From Marinobacter sp. ANT_B65 (GTDB taxonomy: Bacteria > Pseudomonadota > Gammaproteobacteria > Pseudomonadales > Oleiphilaceae), in NCBI RefSeq assembly GCF_002407605.1, contig NZ_NXGV01000001.1, forward strand, positions 186,643-250,642: DNA of 64,000 nucleotides, given 5' to 3'. Under the pieces are notes generated by a model. The model saw nothing but the letters and a program-made list of their open reading frames with translations, was not told the DNA's origin and ran no database searches. Each line of letters starts with the position of its first letter. Positions within the stretch are counted from its first letter, which is position 1. Made by a program: the position numbers and the translations under genes. Of this stretch, positions 52,955-61,915 are shown in pieces.

Positions 52955-54785
52955 TATGGATCTCCGGGGATGCTGGGGTAGATGCGGAGGAAGGCTTGGC
53001 CATGTACTGGCGCCAGCCTCCTGTAGCACTGATATCTGTGGCGCCTTCTATGCCGCAGGGTTCGCAGATAAAGCCGGTACACCAGGAACCATCTTCAAGC
53101 TCCAGCTGGCCGATGCCCAGAGGGTGAGGGATACCGGCTACAAACGTGCCAAACCTGTCTTCCGGTACCCGCCATACTTCTACCTCAATGGAGAAACCTG
53201 TGTCCTCAGATCTCACCAGTCCAGGTCGATACGGTGGGCCTCCTGCCAGTGCATAGAAGCGGTAGCGGGGGGCTGTGCGGGTTTGTCTGACCAGAACTGC
53301 GTCGCGTTCGGTTAACTGGCTGTTCAAAGGGTACCCTTCCAGGTGGGCGCCGCAGACTGCAACATCCAGTGTGTTCGGGATTCCGGACAGGCTCTCCTTT
53401 GGCAGCGGGTCAGTGGTTGCACCAACTGTTTCTGTAACCCGTTGGTGGAGCTCGTTGGCCAGACTGCTTAGTACGGTATCGCTCCAGGCTGGGCCAAACA
53501 GGGTGACACCCCACGGCATGTTGTTAGCCAGGGATCCAGCAGGAACGGACACTGCCGCGTAGTCCAGCAGATTCATGAAGTTGGTAAATGCGCCGAGGCG
53601 GGCATTGAGTGCTATGGGGTCGGCGATCATGTCGGCTATGGTGCAGGGGCCGGGGCAGGTGGGTGTAATGATTGTGTCCACCCCTGCCAGGATACGGTCG
53701 GCCTCTTGTTTCAGTGTCGCGAGCCGGTACTGGGCACGAAATGCGTCGCTGGCGGAAAGCTTGTCGCCATTGGCCACGATATCGCGGACCACAGGGTTGA
53801 TCATCGCAGGATTGTCTACGAGTTCGCTGATAGCCAGTTGTCGCTCTGTAACCCAGGGGCCATCATAGAGTAACTCTGCGGCCTCGGAGAAAGGGCGAAA
53901 GTCGATTTCCACAGCTTTCCCGCCAAGGGCTTCGAGATGTTCGACAGCGGCTTCGAAAAGCCCTTTTGCTTCCTGGTATTCCACCAGTCCAAGTTGATCC
54001 GCAGGGGGTATACCGAACGTAAAGGATTCGCCGATCAGGCGGCTGGGTGGTTGGCGATTTTTTTGCCAGGGGTCGTCCGGGTTATGTGTGTCCGCCAGAG
54101 TCAGAACCTGATTGGCCTGAACCATGGTGCGAGCGAAGATCGATACGCAATCAAGGGTCTGGCAAGCAGGCACAACCCCTTCAACGCTCAGCCGTCCCAG
54201 GGTGGGCTTGAGACCGGCGATATGGTTGAGTGCTGCCGGTACCCGGCCAGAGCCTGCGGTATCGGTACCCAGAGCAAAGCTCACCATGCCCAGTGCCACG
54301 GCCACTGAAGAACCTGCTGACGACCCGCCGGAGACCCAGTCTCCATCAAAGGCATTACCACAGGGTCCGAAGTCAGAGCGGGTGCCGTTGAGCCCGGTAG
54401 CGAACTGATCCAGGTTGGTCTTGCCCACGGGGATGGCCCCTGCGGCCAATAACTGTCTGACTACGAACGCGCTGTCCTCCGGAAGAATGTTCACATGCCG
54501 GTTTGCCACGGTAGTCGGGATCCCCTTCAGGTGGATATTGTCCTTGATGGCAAAAGGTACGCCATACAGTGGTAATGATTCCGGTGCTTTGCCATCAAGG
54601 AATTGCAGAAAGGGTTCACGCTCTTCCGGTGTCAGGTAGTGAATCCAGATATTGCGGTCGCGGAAAGCCTCCTGATAGTCGTCGAGCTTCGCCAGCAGTG
54701 CTCTGGGAGTCATGTCTCCGGAGCGGTACAGGTGTTGGAGATGATCAATGTCGAGCCTTACAGGTGGTGTAAATCGTTGGTTCAT
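52947..54785 (-). CDS. atzF: Allophanate hydrolase AtzF
   Basis: AtzF splits allophanate to ammonia and CO2. The 612-residue protein has the amidase-signature core with the catalytic triad K81 (FAIKDNIH), S155 (SGGSSAGSS) and S179 (TDTAGSGR). The C-terminal allophanate-hydrolase domain (about 430-600) ends [14 protein letters not shown]. The triad has the same spacing as that reported for Pseudomonas AtzF. It has no urea carboxylase partner here, consistent with an AtzF-type biuret/ureide route. It overlaps the biuret hydrolase gene by four bases. Confidence 0.9.
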   Translation of the reverse strand: MNQRFTPPVRLDIDHLQHLYRSGDMTPRALLAKLDDYQEAFRDRNIWIHYLTPEEREPFLQFLDGKAPESLPLYGVPFAIKDNIHLKGIPTTVANRHVNILPEDSAFVVRQLLAAGAIPVGKTNLDQFATGLNGTRSDFGPCGNAFDGDWVSGGSSAGSSVAVALGMVSFALGTDTAGSGRVPAALNHIAGLKPTLGRLSVEGVVPACQTLDCVSIFARTMVQANQVLTLADTHNPDDPWQKNRQPPSRLIGESFTFGIPPADQLGLVEYQEAKGLFEAAVEHLEALGGKAVEIDFRPFSEAAELLYDGPWVTERQLAISELVDNPAMINPVVRDIVANGDKLSASDAFRAQYRLATLKQEADRILAGVDTIITPTCPGPCTIADMIADPIALNARLGAFTNFMNLLDYAAVSVPAGSLANNMPWGVTLFGPAWSDTVLSSLANELHQRVTETVGATTDPLPKESLSGIPNTLDVAVCGAHLEGYPLNSQLTERDAVLVRQTRTAPRYRFYALAGGPPYRPGLVRSEDTGFSIEVEVWRVPEDRFGTFVAGIPHPLGIGQLELEDGSWCTGFICEPCGIEGATDISATGGWRQYMAKPSSASTPASPEIHND

Positions 54786-55468
54786 AACGCCTCCAGTCGT
54801 TGGAGCAAGCTTTCGGAATCAGTAACGGCACCGAAGACGCCGCCCTGCATCTGGATCATCTTGATAGCATGGTCGTGATTCGCCGGATCTGTCGCGCCGC
54901 AGCAGTCTTCTACCAGCACACACTCGAAGCCCCTGTCATTGGCATCGCGCATGGTAGTGTGAACGCAGACATCGGTGGTGATGCCGGTCAGTACCAGGTT
55001 CTGGATACCCCGGGTCTTGAGGATCAGGTCCAGATCGGTGGCATAAAAAGAGCCTTTGCCGGGTTTGTCGATGATCGGTTCGCCTGCAAGGGGAGCCAGT
55101 TCCGGAATGATTTCCCAGCCGGGTTCGCCCCGAACCAGAATGCGCCCGCATGGGCCAGGGTCACCAATTCCTGCGCCGATCTGCCGGGAACGCCAGCGCT
55201 TGTTGGCCGGCAGGTCGCTGAGGTCGGGGCGATGCCCCTCACGGGTATGGATCACTGGCATGGCCAGGGCACGAAAGCGGGCCAGGAGTTGGCGGATGGG
55301 ATTGATAGGAGCCCGGGTAAGGGAGAGGTCATAGCCCATGGTGTCGACATAGCCGCCCTTGCCGCAGAAATCTGTCTGCATATCGATAATGACCAGGGCG
55401 GTGTTGGTCTTGCCCAGGTTGTTGTCCCAGGGCCAGGCATAAGGGCGGGAATTCAGTGTTGTGGTCAT
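54782..55468 (-). CDS. biuH: Biuret hydrolase BiuH (isochorismatase fold)
   Basis: BiuH hydrolyses biuret to allophanate and ammonia. Residues counted from GTG/ATG-style frame start 55483 are D34, K140 and C173 as catalytic triad, in [23 protein letters not shown] and [11 protein letters not shown]. The sequence around [10 protein letters not shown] and [20 protein letters not shown] agrees closely with Rhizobium BiuH as I recall it. I chose ATG 55468 (228 residues) because GGAG precedes it; ATG 55483 is possible. It lies between the second cysteine hydrolase and atzF, so product and next enzyme are encoded together. Confidence 0.88.
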   Translation of the reverse strand: MTTTLNSRPYAWPWDNNLGKTNTALVIIDMQTDFCGKGGYVDTMGYDLSLTRAPINPIRQLLARFRALAMPVIHTREGHRPDLSDLPANKRWRSRQIGAGIGDPGPCGRILVRGEPGWEIIPELAPLAGEPIIDKPGKGSFYATDLDLILKTRGIQNLVLTGITTDVCVHTTMRDANDRGFECVLVEDCCGATDPANHDHAIKMIQMQGGVFGAVTDSESLLQRLEAL

Positions 55469-55489
55469 GGCTGATGGCTCCATAATTGG

Positions 55490-56194
55490 TCAAACGGTTG
55501 AAAGGGCTTCAAGGAGTTGTCCGGAGGTCGCCGTAGCACCGAACAGCCCACCCTGCATTTCTGTCATGGTGAATATGGCGTCCCGGTGCCGGGTTTCGGT
55601 GGCGGCGGTGCAGTCCCGCAGAATCAGTGTCTCAAGTCCCCGGTCGTTGGCATCACGGATGGTGGTGTGTACGCACACATCGGTGGTCAGGCCAACGACG
55701 ATGAGGTGAGTAATGCCTCGCAACCGCAGAATGTGATCCAGATCGGTAGCGTAGAAGGCGCCCTTGCCTGGTTTGTCGATTACGATTTCACCAGGGGCGG
55801 GCGCCAGTTCCGGAATGATTTCCCAGCCGGGTTCGCCGCGCACCAGAATTCTGCCCAGCGGGCCGGCATTGCCGATACCGGGACAGACCTGTTCGCTGCG
55901 CCATTGCTTGTTGGCAGGCAGGTCCACCAGCTCCGGTCGATGACCTTCACGGGTGTGGATGACCAGCGCCTCCGGCAGCTTTCGGAAAGCTGCCAACACG
56001 CGCTGAATGGGATCAATGGTTGCTCTCGCGGGAGTCAGATCGACCCCCTGGGAGTCGATGTAACCTCCCGGAGCGCAGAAGTCTTTCTGCATATCGATAA
56101 CGATCAGCGCCAGTTTCCGAGGCTCTACCGGTGCTATGCAAGGCCACGCATATGGCCTTGCATCTGCTACCGTGAAGGTTGCCGCTTCGCTCAC
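55490..56194 (-). CDS. Second BiuH-like cysteine hydrolase, candidate triuret hydrolase
   Basis: This 234-residue isochorismatase-fold hydrolase is a tandem relative of biuH with D34 (VIDMQKDFCAPGG), K141 (VIDKPGKGAF) and C174 ([11 protein letters not shown]). It differs at CAPGGYID, at CPGIGNAGPLGRIL and in the C-terminal lid. GTG 56194 overlaps the binding-protein stop. In known triuret pathways a triuret hydrolase (TrtA) and a biuret hydrolase of this fold work in series, so this gene is the natural TrtA candidate. It might also be a second biuret hydrolase or act on another ureide. Confidence 0.78.
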   Translation of the reverse strand: MSEAATFTVADARPYAWPCIAPVEPRKLALIVIDMQKDFCAPGGYIDSQGVDLTPARATIDPIQRVLAAFRKLPEALVIHTREGHRPELVDLPANKQWRSEQVCPGIGNAGPLGRILVRGEPGWEIIPELAPAPGEIVIDKPGKGAFYATDLDHILRLRGITHLIVVGLTTDVCVHTTIRDANDRGLETLILRDCTAATETRHRDAIFTMTEMQGGLFGATATSGQLLEALSTV

Positions 56195-57252
56195 TTAAGC
56201 CGCCCCTGTACGCCTTGCACCAGGAAGTCCATCTTCTCGGTTTCTTCAAGGGTCATGGTGTCACCTTCCTTGACGATCACTTTCCCATCCTGACCAAACA
56301 CCGGGCCGGCCCAGACCTGAAGCTCTTCATTCATGATTGCTTCCCGACGATCCAGTACGGTCTGTTGGTCCTCTTCGCTGACGGCACTGCCGAAATCGCT
56401 AAGCTTGGCGGCCTCGGTCAGCAGGTCGCCGCGCAGGTGCTCGGATTTCCAGCTGCCGTCTTTAGCAGAATTGACGATATTTACCATCATCGGGCCCCAG
56501 TTCCAGATGGCGCCAACCAGCCAGCCTTTCGGTGCGAACTGGCTCGCGTCGGCATGGTAGCCCACGGAGTAGACACCCCGGCGCTCAGCTACCTGAACAT
56601 AGTTAATGGGGGAGTCCACATGGCCGGTCAGTACATCGGCACCGCCGCTGATCAGGGCTTCTGCTGCTTCAGCTTCCCGGGTCGGGTCCGACCAGCTGGA
56701 AGTCCAGATCACGGAAGTGGTGACCTCTGGATTCACGCTCTGGGCGCCCCGGGTGAAGGCATTGATGTTACGCAGTACCTGCGGGATCGGGTGCGCGGCG
56801 ATAAAGCCAAGTTGGTTGGTCCCGGTGGTCAGGCCAGCAGCGACACCCGCCAGGTACATGGCCTGGTCGATCTCGGCAAAGTAGGTCATCAGGTTATCGG
56901 AGGTCTTGAGGCCACCGGAGTGGGCAAAGTGAACGTCGGGATACTTCTCGGCAACCTTCAGCGCGTGGTCAAGGTAGCCGTAGCTGGTAGGGAAGACCAC
57001 CTCCACGCCGGAACGGACCATGCGTTCCATAACGCGCTGAACATCTGCGTTCTCCGGAATGTTCTCGAAGTACACAGTTTCCACGTCGTCCATGTGTTCT
57101 TCCAGGTAAAGCCGGCCCTGTTCCTGAGCATAGTTGTAGCCATAGTCAGACTTCGGGCCAACGTAAATAAAACCAACCTTGGTCTCTGCGGCGGCCTGGA
57201 CGCTGATTGCCAGGATAGAAGTAGCGAGTAGAGTGCGGATTACTTTTTTCAT
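56191..57252 (-). CDS. BMP-family substrate-binding protein (ureide importer)
   Basis: This 353-residue periplasmic protein has a signal peptide (MKKVIRTLLATSILAISVQAAA) and the BMP core KVGFIYVGPKSDYGYNYAQEQ. It is close to the binding protein at 9383 (shared KVGF-YVGP, QGRL-LEEH, FPIP/HPIP-R-INA). It belongs to the ATPase-permease-permease set directly upstream and is followed by ureide hydrolases. The ligand is probably triuret, biuret or an N-carbamoyl compound, rather than a nucleobase. The start at ATG 57252 has GGAGA upstream. Confidence 0.87.
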   Translation of the reverse strand: MKKVIRTLLATSILAISVQAAAETKVGFIYVGPKSDYGYNYAQEQGRLYLEEHMDDVETVYFENIPENADVQRVMERMVRSGVEVVFPTSYGYLDHALKVAEKYPDVHFAHSGGLKTSDNLMTYFAEIDQAMYLAGVAAGLTTGTNQLGFIAAHPIPQVLRNINAFTRGAQSVNPEVTTSVIWTSSWSDPTREAEAAEALISGGADVLTGHVDSPINYVQVAERRGVYSVGYHADASQFAPKGWLVGAIWNWGPMMVNIVNSAKDGSWKSEHLRGDLLTEAAKLSDFGSAVSEEDQQTVLDRREAIMNEELQVWAGPVFGQDGKVIVKEGDTMTLEETEKMDFLVQGVQGRLK

Positions 57253-57283
57253 GGAGATTCTCCGTTTGATAATGTCTGGTTGG

Positions 57284-58216
57284 TTATCGGGCATTTTGGA
57301 ATACCACCCTGAGACCGGCTGGCATGCCGCCACCGCTTGCCTTGAGGCCGCGATAGCTGAGCATCAGCACGCTCAGGGGGATCATGTAAGGGAGGGTTGC
57401 CAGCAGGTAGGGAGAAATATTCACGCCCCAGGACTGCAGTTTCAGGTTGAGGGCTTCGGAGGCGCCAAACAGCAGGGCCGCTGGTAATGCGTACCAGGGG
57501 TTCCAGCGGGCAACAATTACCAGGCCGACAGCAACCAGCCCCCGGCCTGCGGTCATGCCTTCGACCCAGTTGGCGGTGTAGTCCACCGCCAGTGCAGCGC
57601 CGGCAAAACCTGACATCAGACCACCAAAGGCAATGGCTGCCAGTTGATAGTGCATCGGGTTGTGCCCGAGGTTGCGGGTGATGTCCTGGGATTCACCGGT
57701 GGAGCGCCAGCGCAGGCCGGTGCGGGTCCGGAACAGGAAAATGGAGATAACCGGGATCGCGAGCAGGGTGAGCAGCACAGTTGGAGTGATGGGGCCAAGA
57801 AACTGGCCGAGCAGCGGAATATCGCTGACGAACGTATGGTTCAGATTGCCCAGGGTGTCGATCTTGTCGCCTACGAAAGGCGTGCCATAGTAGGCACTGA
57901 GACCACTGCCGAGAACCAGTACCGCAACGCCGCTGGCAATCTGGTTGGCGCCACACCCGAGTACAAGTATGGCGTGCACCATTGATAGTGCGATGCCGGC
58001 AAAGCAGGCGGCCATAACGCCCAGCCAGGGATCGCCGGTCACGGACGCTACCGCGAAGCCGGTCATTGCGCCCAGCAACATCTGACCTTCTACTCCAAGG
58101 TTGATAACACCACTGCGCTGGGTCATGGCCTCGCCAAGCACCACGGCGAGCACCGGTGTGGCACTGCGCAAGGCAGCAAACAGAAGGGTAAGGAGTTCAG
58201 TTGTAAAGTATTCCAT
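57284..58216 (-). CDS. ABC transporter permease (ureide importer, subunit 2)
   Basis: The 310-residue permease has VLGEAMTQRSGVINLGVEGQ, RWRSTGESQDITRNLGHNPM and WVEGMTAGRGLVAVGLVIVA. It has the same number of hydrophobic segments as its paralogues at 24498 and 40993. It starts 37 bases after the preceding permease and ends 31 bases before the binding protein. Confidence 0.88.
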   Translation of the reverse strand: MEYFTTELLTLLFAALRSATPVLAVVLGEAMTQRSGVINLGVEGQMLLGAMTGFAVASVTGDPWLGVMAACFAGIALSMVHAILVLGCGANQIASGVAVLVLGSGLSAYYGTPFVGDKIDTLGNLNHTFVSDIPLLGQFLGPITPTVLLTLLAIPVISIFLFRTRTGLRWRSTGESQDITRNLGHNPMHYQLAAIAFGGLMSGFAGAALAVDYTANWVEGMTAGRGLVAVGLVIVARWNPWYALPAALLFGASEALNLKLQSWGVNISPYLLATLPYMIPLSVLMLSYRGLKASGGGMPAGLRVVFQNAR

Positions 58217-58253
58217 ACAGGATCCTTTGGATTGCTATCGGGCTATGGGCCGC

Positions 58254-59312
58254 TCAGGTGTTACGGCGCCGGCCCCACAGGCTTGCTACGGCGAGCACGA
58301 TGATGAACAGCAGTGCCTGAAGAATGTCGGCGCTGGCTTTGGGAAGCTGGGCATACAGTTGCAGAGAGTCTGCGGAGGCCAGCAGGCCGCCCATCAGCAC
58401 CGATAACGGAATGATTCGCAGGAAATGCTGGCCGGCGAGCCATGCCACCAGAAAGCCGGTCATGCCATAGCCACTGGCCAGACCATCCTGCAGGCGATTC
58501 TGGATCACAGAAGCTTCGGCGATACCGGCGAGGCCAGCCAGTAATCCGCCCACGGCCATGACAATAAGTACGTTGCGCTCGTAGGAAATACCGGCAGTCG
58601 CGCCGACCCGAGGGTTGCTGCGGCTGACCTGAAGGCCAAGGCCCCAACGGCTTCGGGTTACCAGTATGTGCAGGATGACGGCGGCTACAATGCCGAACAC
58701 CAGCCCCATGTGGACCCGGGTGTCGAAGAATTGCGGCAGGATCGCCCCGGCCGGAAACTCAATAGTGGCAGGCCATCCGAGAGAGTTAGGGTTTTTCCAG
58801 GGGCCATGGACCACAAAGCTCACCAACAGGATTCCCACGTAGTTCAGCAACAGGGTGGATATGGTTTCATTGACCCCGAGACGGGTCTTGAGCAGCCCGG
58901 GGATTACTCCCCAGAGCGCGCCACCAGCCATGGCGCCGGTAAGCATCAGCGGCATCAGTATCCAGCCGGGCTGATCCACCGCGGCCAGCACGGCCCCGGT
59001 GCCAAACAGGGCGCCCAGGTAGAGTTGCCCTTCGCCACCAACACTGATCAGTCCAAGCCGGGCAGGCAGGGCAACTGCCAGGGCAGTCAGCAGAATGGGA
59101 GCGGTTTTAACCAGGGTCTCGCTGAAGGAATAGCTGTCGCCGAAGGCGCCCATGACCATTTCCTGGAACAGGGATACTGCTTCACGGCCATTGATGGCAA
59201 AGAACGCCAGGGTTGCCACCACGAAAATGATAGCCATGACCAGAACGGCGCCGGCCGGGCCCGCCAACAGTCGCAGCCCAGGTTTTAAAACAGGTTGGGT
59301 GGCGTTTGTCAT
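58254..59312 (-). CDS. ABC transporter permease (ureide importer, subunit 1)
   Basis: The 352-residue permease carries ARLGLISVGGEGQLYLGALFG and VSRSNPRVGATAGISYERNV, marks of the first permease of BMP-type importers. Its start overlaps the ATPase stop by four bases. Confidence 0.88.
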   Translation of the reverse strand: MTNATQPVLKPGLRLLAGPAGAVLVMAIIFVVATLAFFAINGREAVSLFQEMVMGAFGDSYSFSETLVKTAPILLTALAVALPARLGLISVGGEGQLYLGALFGTGAVLAAVDQPGWILMPLMLTGAMAGGALWGVIPGLLKTRLGVNETISTLLLNYVGILLVSFVVHGPWKNPNSLGWPATIEFPAGAILPQFFDTRVHMGLVFGIVAAVILHILVTRSRWGLGLQVSRSNPRVGATAGISYERNVLIVMAVGGLLAGLAGIAEASVIQNRLQDGLASGYGMTGFLVAWLAGQHFLRIIPLSVLMGGLLASADSLQLYAQLPKASADILQALLFIIVLAVASLWGRRRNT

Positions 59313-60877
59313 GATGCGGCCCTCGCGTGTGAGTCAGCGGGTTTCTGTCCGGTTGGTATTTGGGGGTTGGCAGGCTGATGTTCGCCAGTCATGGCCCTGC
59401 CTATATCCAGCCGGTCGCACTCCCGCGGGTCGAAAATCCCGGATATCCGGCCTCCCTGCAGCACAGCAATGCGATGGGCGTAAGACATGAGGTCGTCCAG
59501 GTCTTCCGAAATCCACAACACCGCAGCACCGTCATTAGCTTTGGCAAACAGGGCCTGGTAAATGTCGTGGGCGGCGCCGGCATCCAGCCCCATGGTGGGG
59601 TAGGCGGCGACGATCAGATCTTTATCTCCTTCCAGTTCTCTGCCCACAACCAGTTTCTGAAGGTTGCCGCCAGACAGTTGGCCTGCCGCCAGCGCCGGGT
59701 TATCGGGGCGTACCTGGTAGCGTTGGATAATGTCCCGGGTCAGTTGCTCTTCCGGCGCCCAGGCAGGGAAGAAGCTCAAGTGCCGGAAATGAGCGAGGGC
59801 TACATTGGTTGTCAGCGACAGATCTGCCGCGACCGCGTTAACCGCCGGTTGTTCCGGTATATAGGACACCCGGTCTGAAGTGCTCGGGGGGCGGCTGGCG
59901 GACTGCAGGATATGACCATCAATGATGACTTCTCCCCTGGCTAGTGGCGTCAGGCCTACCAGTGCGTCTGCCAATAAGTGCTGGCCATTGCCGGAAACTC
60001 CGGCAACTCCGAGAATCTCGCCGGGTGCAATATCCAGTCGGATGTTCTCCACTGACTGGACTCCGTGACGGGCACTGAGGTCCCGGATCGAAATCCGGGG
60101 CGGCCGGTTGGCGAAGGCTTCACGGGGCGTGACCTCAATGGCGGAGCGCTGGTTGCTGTCCCCCATCATAAGGCTCACCAGAGAGGATTCTGTGCACTGT
60201 TTACGATCCAGTGTCTGAACCACCTGGCCGGCCCGCATCACGACAACCCGGTGAGCACAAGCCATCACGTCCTGCATTTTGTGGGTGATAAGCACCACGC
60301 TGCGGCCAGCCTCTGACAGTTTCCGGATAAGTGCCCAGAGGCGTTCTGCTTCCTGGGGTGGAAGCACTGATGTGGGCTCATCCAGAATCAGAACCTTTGC
60401 GTCCAGATTCAGAACCTTGACCAGTTCAAGCAGTTGCCGTTGTCCCACGGAAAGGTCTCGCACCAGTGTGTCCGGTGTCAGACCCGGGGCCAGCTCCTGC
60501 AGATAGGTGAGTACGGCCTTGCGAGGAGACGTGCGGAAAAGCCGGCGAAAGGTCCAGAAGGGCGGTTTCGGGTAGGCCAGTAGCAGGTTGTCCAGTACGG
60601 ACAGGGCGGGTACCAGGTTGAACTGCTGGAATACCATGCCAATACCCAGAGACATTGCTTTCTGGGGCGACTCAATGGTGGTTTCTTTGTCGTCAATGAG
60701 AATGGCGCCGTCATCCGGAGGATACAGCCCAAACAGCATCTTCATGAGGGTGCTTTTACCCGCGCCGTTCTCTCCGAGCAGTGCGACCACCTCTCCGGTA
60801 CAAATGTCCAGAGAGATTCCGTCATTTGCCGTAACGTCGCCGAAGCGTTTGGTGATGTTGTAAAGCTGGATGTTCAT
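59309..60877 (-). CDS. ABC transporter ATPase (ureide importer)
   Basis: The 522-residue double ATPase has Walker A GENGAGKST, LSVGQRQLLELVKVLNLDAK, Walker B VLILDEPTSVL, and a second domain with GVSGNGQHLLADALVG, QLSGGNLQKLVVGREL and IVAAYPTMGLDAG. A C-terminal extension of about 30 residues (QPANPQIPTGQKPADSHARA) is unlike the two paralogues. It is the first gene of the operon and is only about 30 bases from the predicted transcription start. Confidence 0.9.
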   Translation of the reverse strand: MNIQLYNITKRFGDVTANDGISLDICTGEVVALLGENGAGKSTLMKMLFGLYPPDDGAILIDDKETTIESPQKAMSLGIGMVFQQFNLVPALSVLDNLLLAYPKPPFWTFRRLFRTSPRKAVLTYLQELAPGLTPDTLVRDLSVGQRQLLELVKVLNLDAKVLILDEPTSVLPPQEAERLWALIRKLSEAGRSVVLITHKMQDVMACAHRVVVMRAGQVVQTLDRKQCTESSLVSLMMGDSNQRSAIEVTPREAFANRPPRISIRDLSARHGVQSVENIRLDIAPGEILGVAGVSGNGQHLLADALVGLTPLARGEVIIDGHILQSASRPPSTSDRVSYIPEQPAVNAVAADLSLTTNVALAHFRHLSFFPAWAPEEQLTRDIIQRYQVRPDNPALAAGQLSGGNLQKLVVGRELEGDKDLIVAAYPTMGLDAGAAHDIYQALFAKANDGAAVLWISEDLDDLMSYAHRIAVLQGGRISGIFDPRECDRLDIGRAMTGEHQPANPQIPTGQKPADSHARAAS

Positions 60878-60904
60878 GACAACGACTCTTTTCGTTTATT
60901 TCTG

Positions 60905-60914
60905 TTGTATACAA
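60905..60914. promoter_or_regulatory. GntR/FCD-type operator
   Basis: TTGTATACAA is a perfect 10-bp palindrome with the T-GT-AC-A pattern of FadR-subfamily operators. It covers the predicted start site (about 60907) of the leftward sigma-54 element, so the GntR protein encoded at 61144 probably represses from it. Confidence 0.6.
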
Positions 60915-60917
60915 GAT

Positions 60918-60933
60918 TGCATGGATCATGCCA
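60918..60933 (-). promoter_or_regulatory. Sigma-54 promoter of the ureide operon
   Basis: Minus strand TGGCATGATCCATGCA has TGGCA, correct GG-N10-GC spacing and ATGCA. Transcription would begin near 60907, 30 bases before the ATPase start codon. Confidence 0.6.
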
Positions 60934-61049
60934 GATGAGGTCCGGGCGTATGGTTAAGGTGCCTGTATTCCATTGAGCTTAATAACTGTCAGAAATAACG
61001 AGAAAAATAATACGGTTGGTGTTTTATTTTGGTGCGGAAAGTCTGTATC

Positions 61050-61066
61050 TGCACAGAATAAGTGCG
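61050..61066. promoter_or_regulatory. NtrC-like binding site upstream of the ureide operon
   Basis: TGCACAGAATAAGTGCG has GCAC-N7-GTGC. It is about 120 bases upstream of the sigma-54 element at 60918-60933, a typical enhancer distance. Confidence 0.5.
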
Positions 61067-61143
61067 CTAACAGAGGTGTGGAATGGATTGAAAAGTCTTC
61101 CTCTATAGTTAATGATGTATGCAACAAAGAGTAGGAGCGAGAC

Positions 61144-61833
61144 ATGACTGAATTAACACGGAAGTGGACCGCTGACCGCATCTACGACGAGCTGCGTCAG
61201 GGGATTATGACTCTTGATCTGTATCCGGGGAGTCGGGTCACGGAAACTGAGCTGGCGCAACGGTTCAGCGTCAGCCGGACACCGGTCAGGGAGGCGCTTC
61301 AGCGCTTGGCTGTAGAAGGATATCTGACTATTCGCCCCAAGCATGGTTGCTACATTCGCCAGCTTGATGTTTTTGAACTGGCGGAATACTACGACGTGCG
61401 GGTTGGTCTTGAACTGGAGGGAGTGGCGCTTACAAGTCAGCGGGTGCCCTACCGGGAACTGGCGCAGCTTGCGGATGACTGGGACCCGCGGAAGCTGATG
61501 TACGGTTCCGAAGGAACGGAATGTTTCAAGGATGCCGAAGAGGCCTTTCATATCCGGCTCGCCAGCCTCAGCGGCAATATGGTGCTGGTGCAGTACCTGA
61601 AGGGTGTGAATGACCATATCAGGATTGTTCGGCGCCTGGGGCTGCCCGATACGGAAAGCGTGATAAAAACCTACGAAGAACATCATGAGATCTGTCAGAG
61701 AATTCTCGCCAACGACCTGGCTGCGGCCACGAATGTACTTCGGGCTCATATTCACGAGAGCCAGACCAAGAGTCGTGAGGTGACTCTGGTTCAGCTCGAA
61801 GCCCGCCGGCGTTTGAGGGAAGAGGAAGGCTAG
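61144..61833 (+). CDS. GntR-family regulator with FCD ligand domain
   Basis: This 229-residue regulator has an N-terminal winged helix-turn-helix (IYDELRQGIMTLDLYPGSRV; RFSVSRTPVREALQRL) and a C-terminal FCD domain whose likely metal/ligand residues lie in DVRVGLELEG and EEHHEICQRIL. It is divergent to the ureide transporter operon. The palindrome TTGTATACAA between them is the likely operator. The inducer is probably a ureide or its breakdown product. It may also affect the formamidase gene, 82 bases downstream. Confidence 0.87.
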   Translation: MTELTRKWTADRIYDELRQGIMTLDLYPGSRVTETELAQRFSVSRTPVREALQRLAVEGYLTIRPKHGCYIRQLDVFELAEYYDVRVGLELEGVALTSQRVPYRELAQLADDWDPRKLMYGSEGTECFKDAEEAFHIRLASLSGNMVLVQYLKGVNDHIRIVRRLGLPDTESVIKTYEEHHEICQRILANDLAAATNVLRAHIHESQTKSREVTLVQLEARRRLREEEG

Positions 61834-61855
61834 TTCGGTCGGACGCCCAGCCTGA

Positions 61856-61871
61856 TGGCATGGTTCCTGCT
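61856..61871 (+). promoter_or_regulatory. Sigma-54 promoter of the formamidase gene
   Basis: TGGCATGGTTCCTGCT has TGGCA, correct spacing and CTGCT; it is nearly identical to the element at 12186. Transcription would start near 61883, about 33 bases before ATG 61916. Confidence 0.55.
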
Positions 61872-61915
61872 CCATAGTTTTCATTCCGAATGACACCGAC
61901 AAGACTGGAGGCAGT

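Noticed and set aside
55478..55493. TGGTCAA half-site resembling a RutR operator between the two ureide hydrolase genes
   Set aside because: Only the right half matches and it overlaps the end of coding sequence (stop of the 55490-56194 gene); the operon has its promoter at 60918.
56179..57231. Long open frame (350 codons) on the plus strand across the BMP gene at 56191-57252
   Set aside because: Mirror of the real gene in high-GC DNA; no family similarity.
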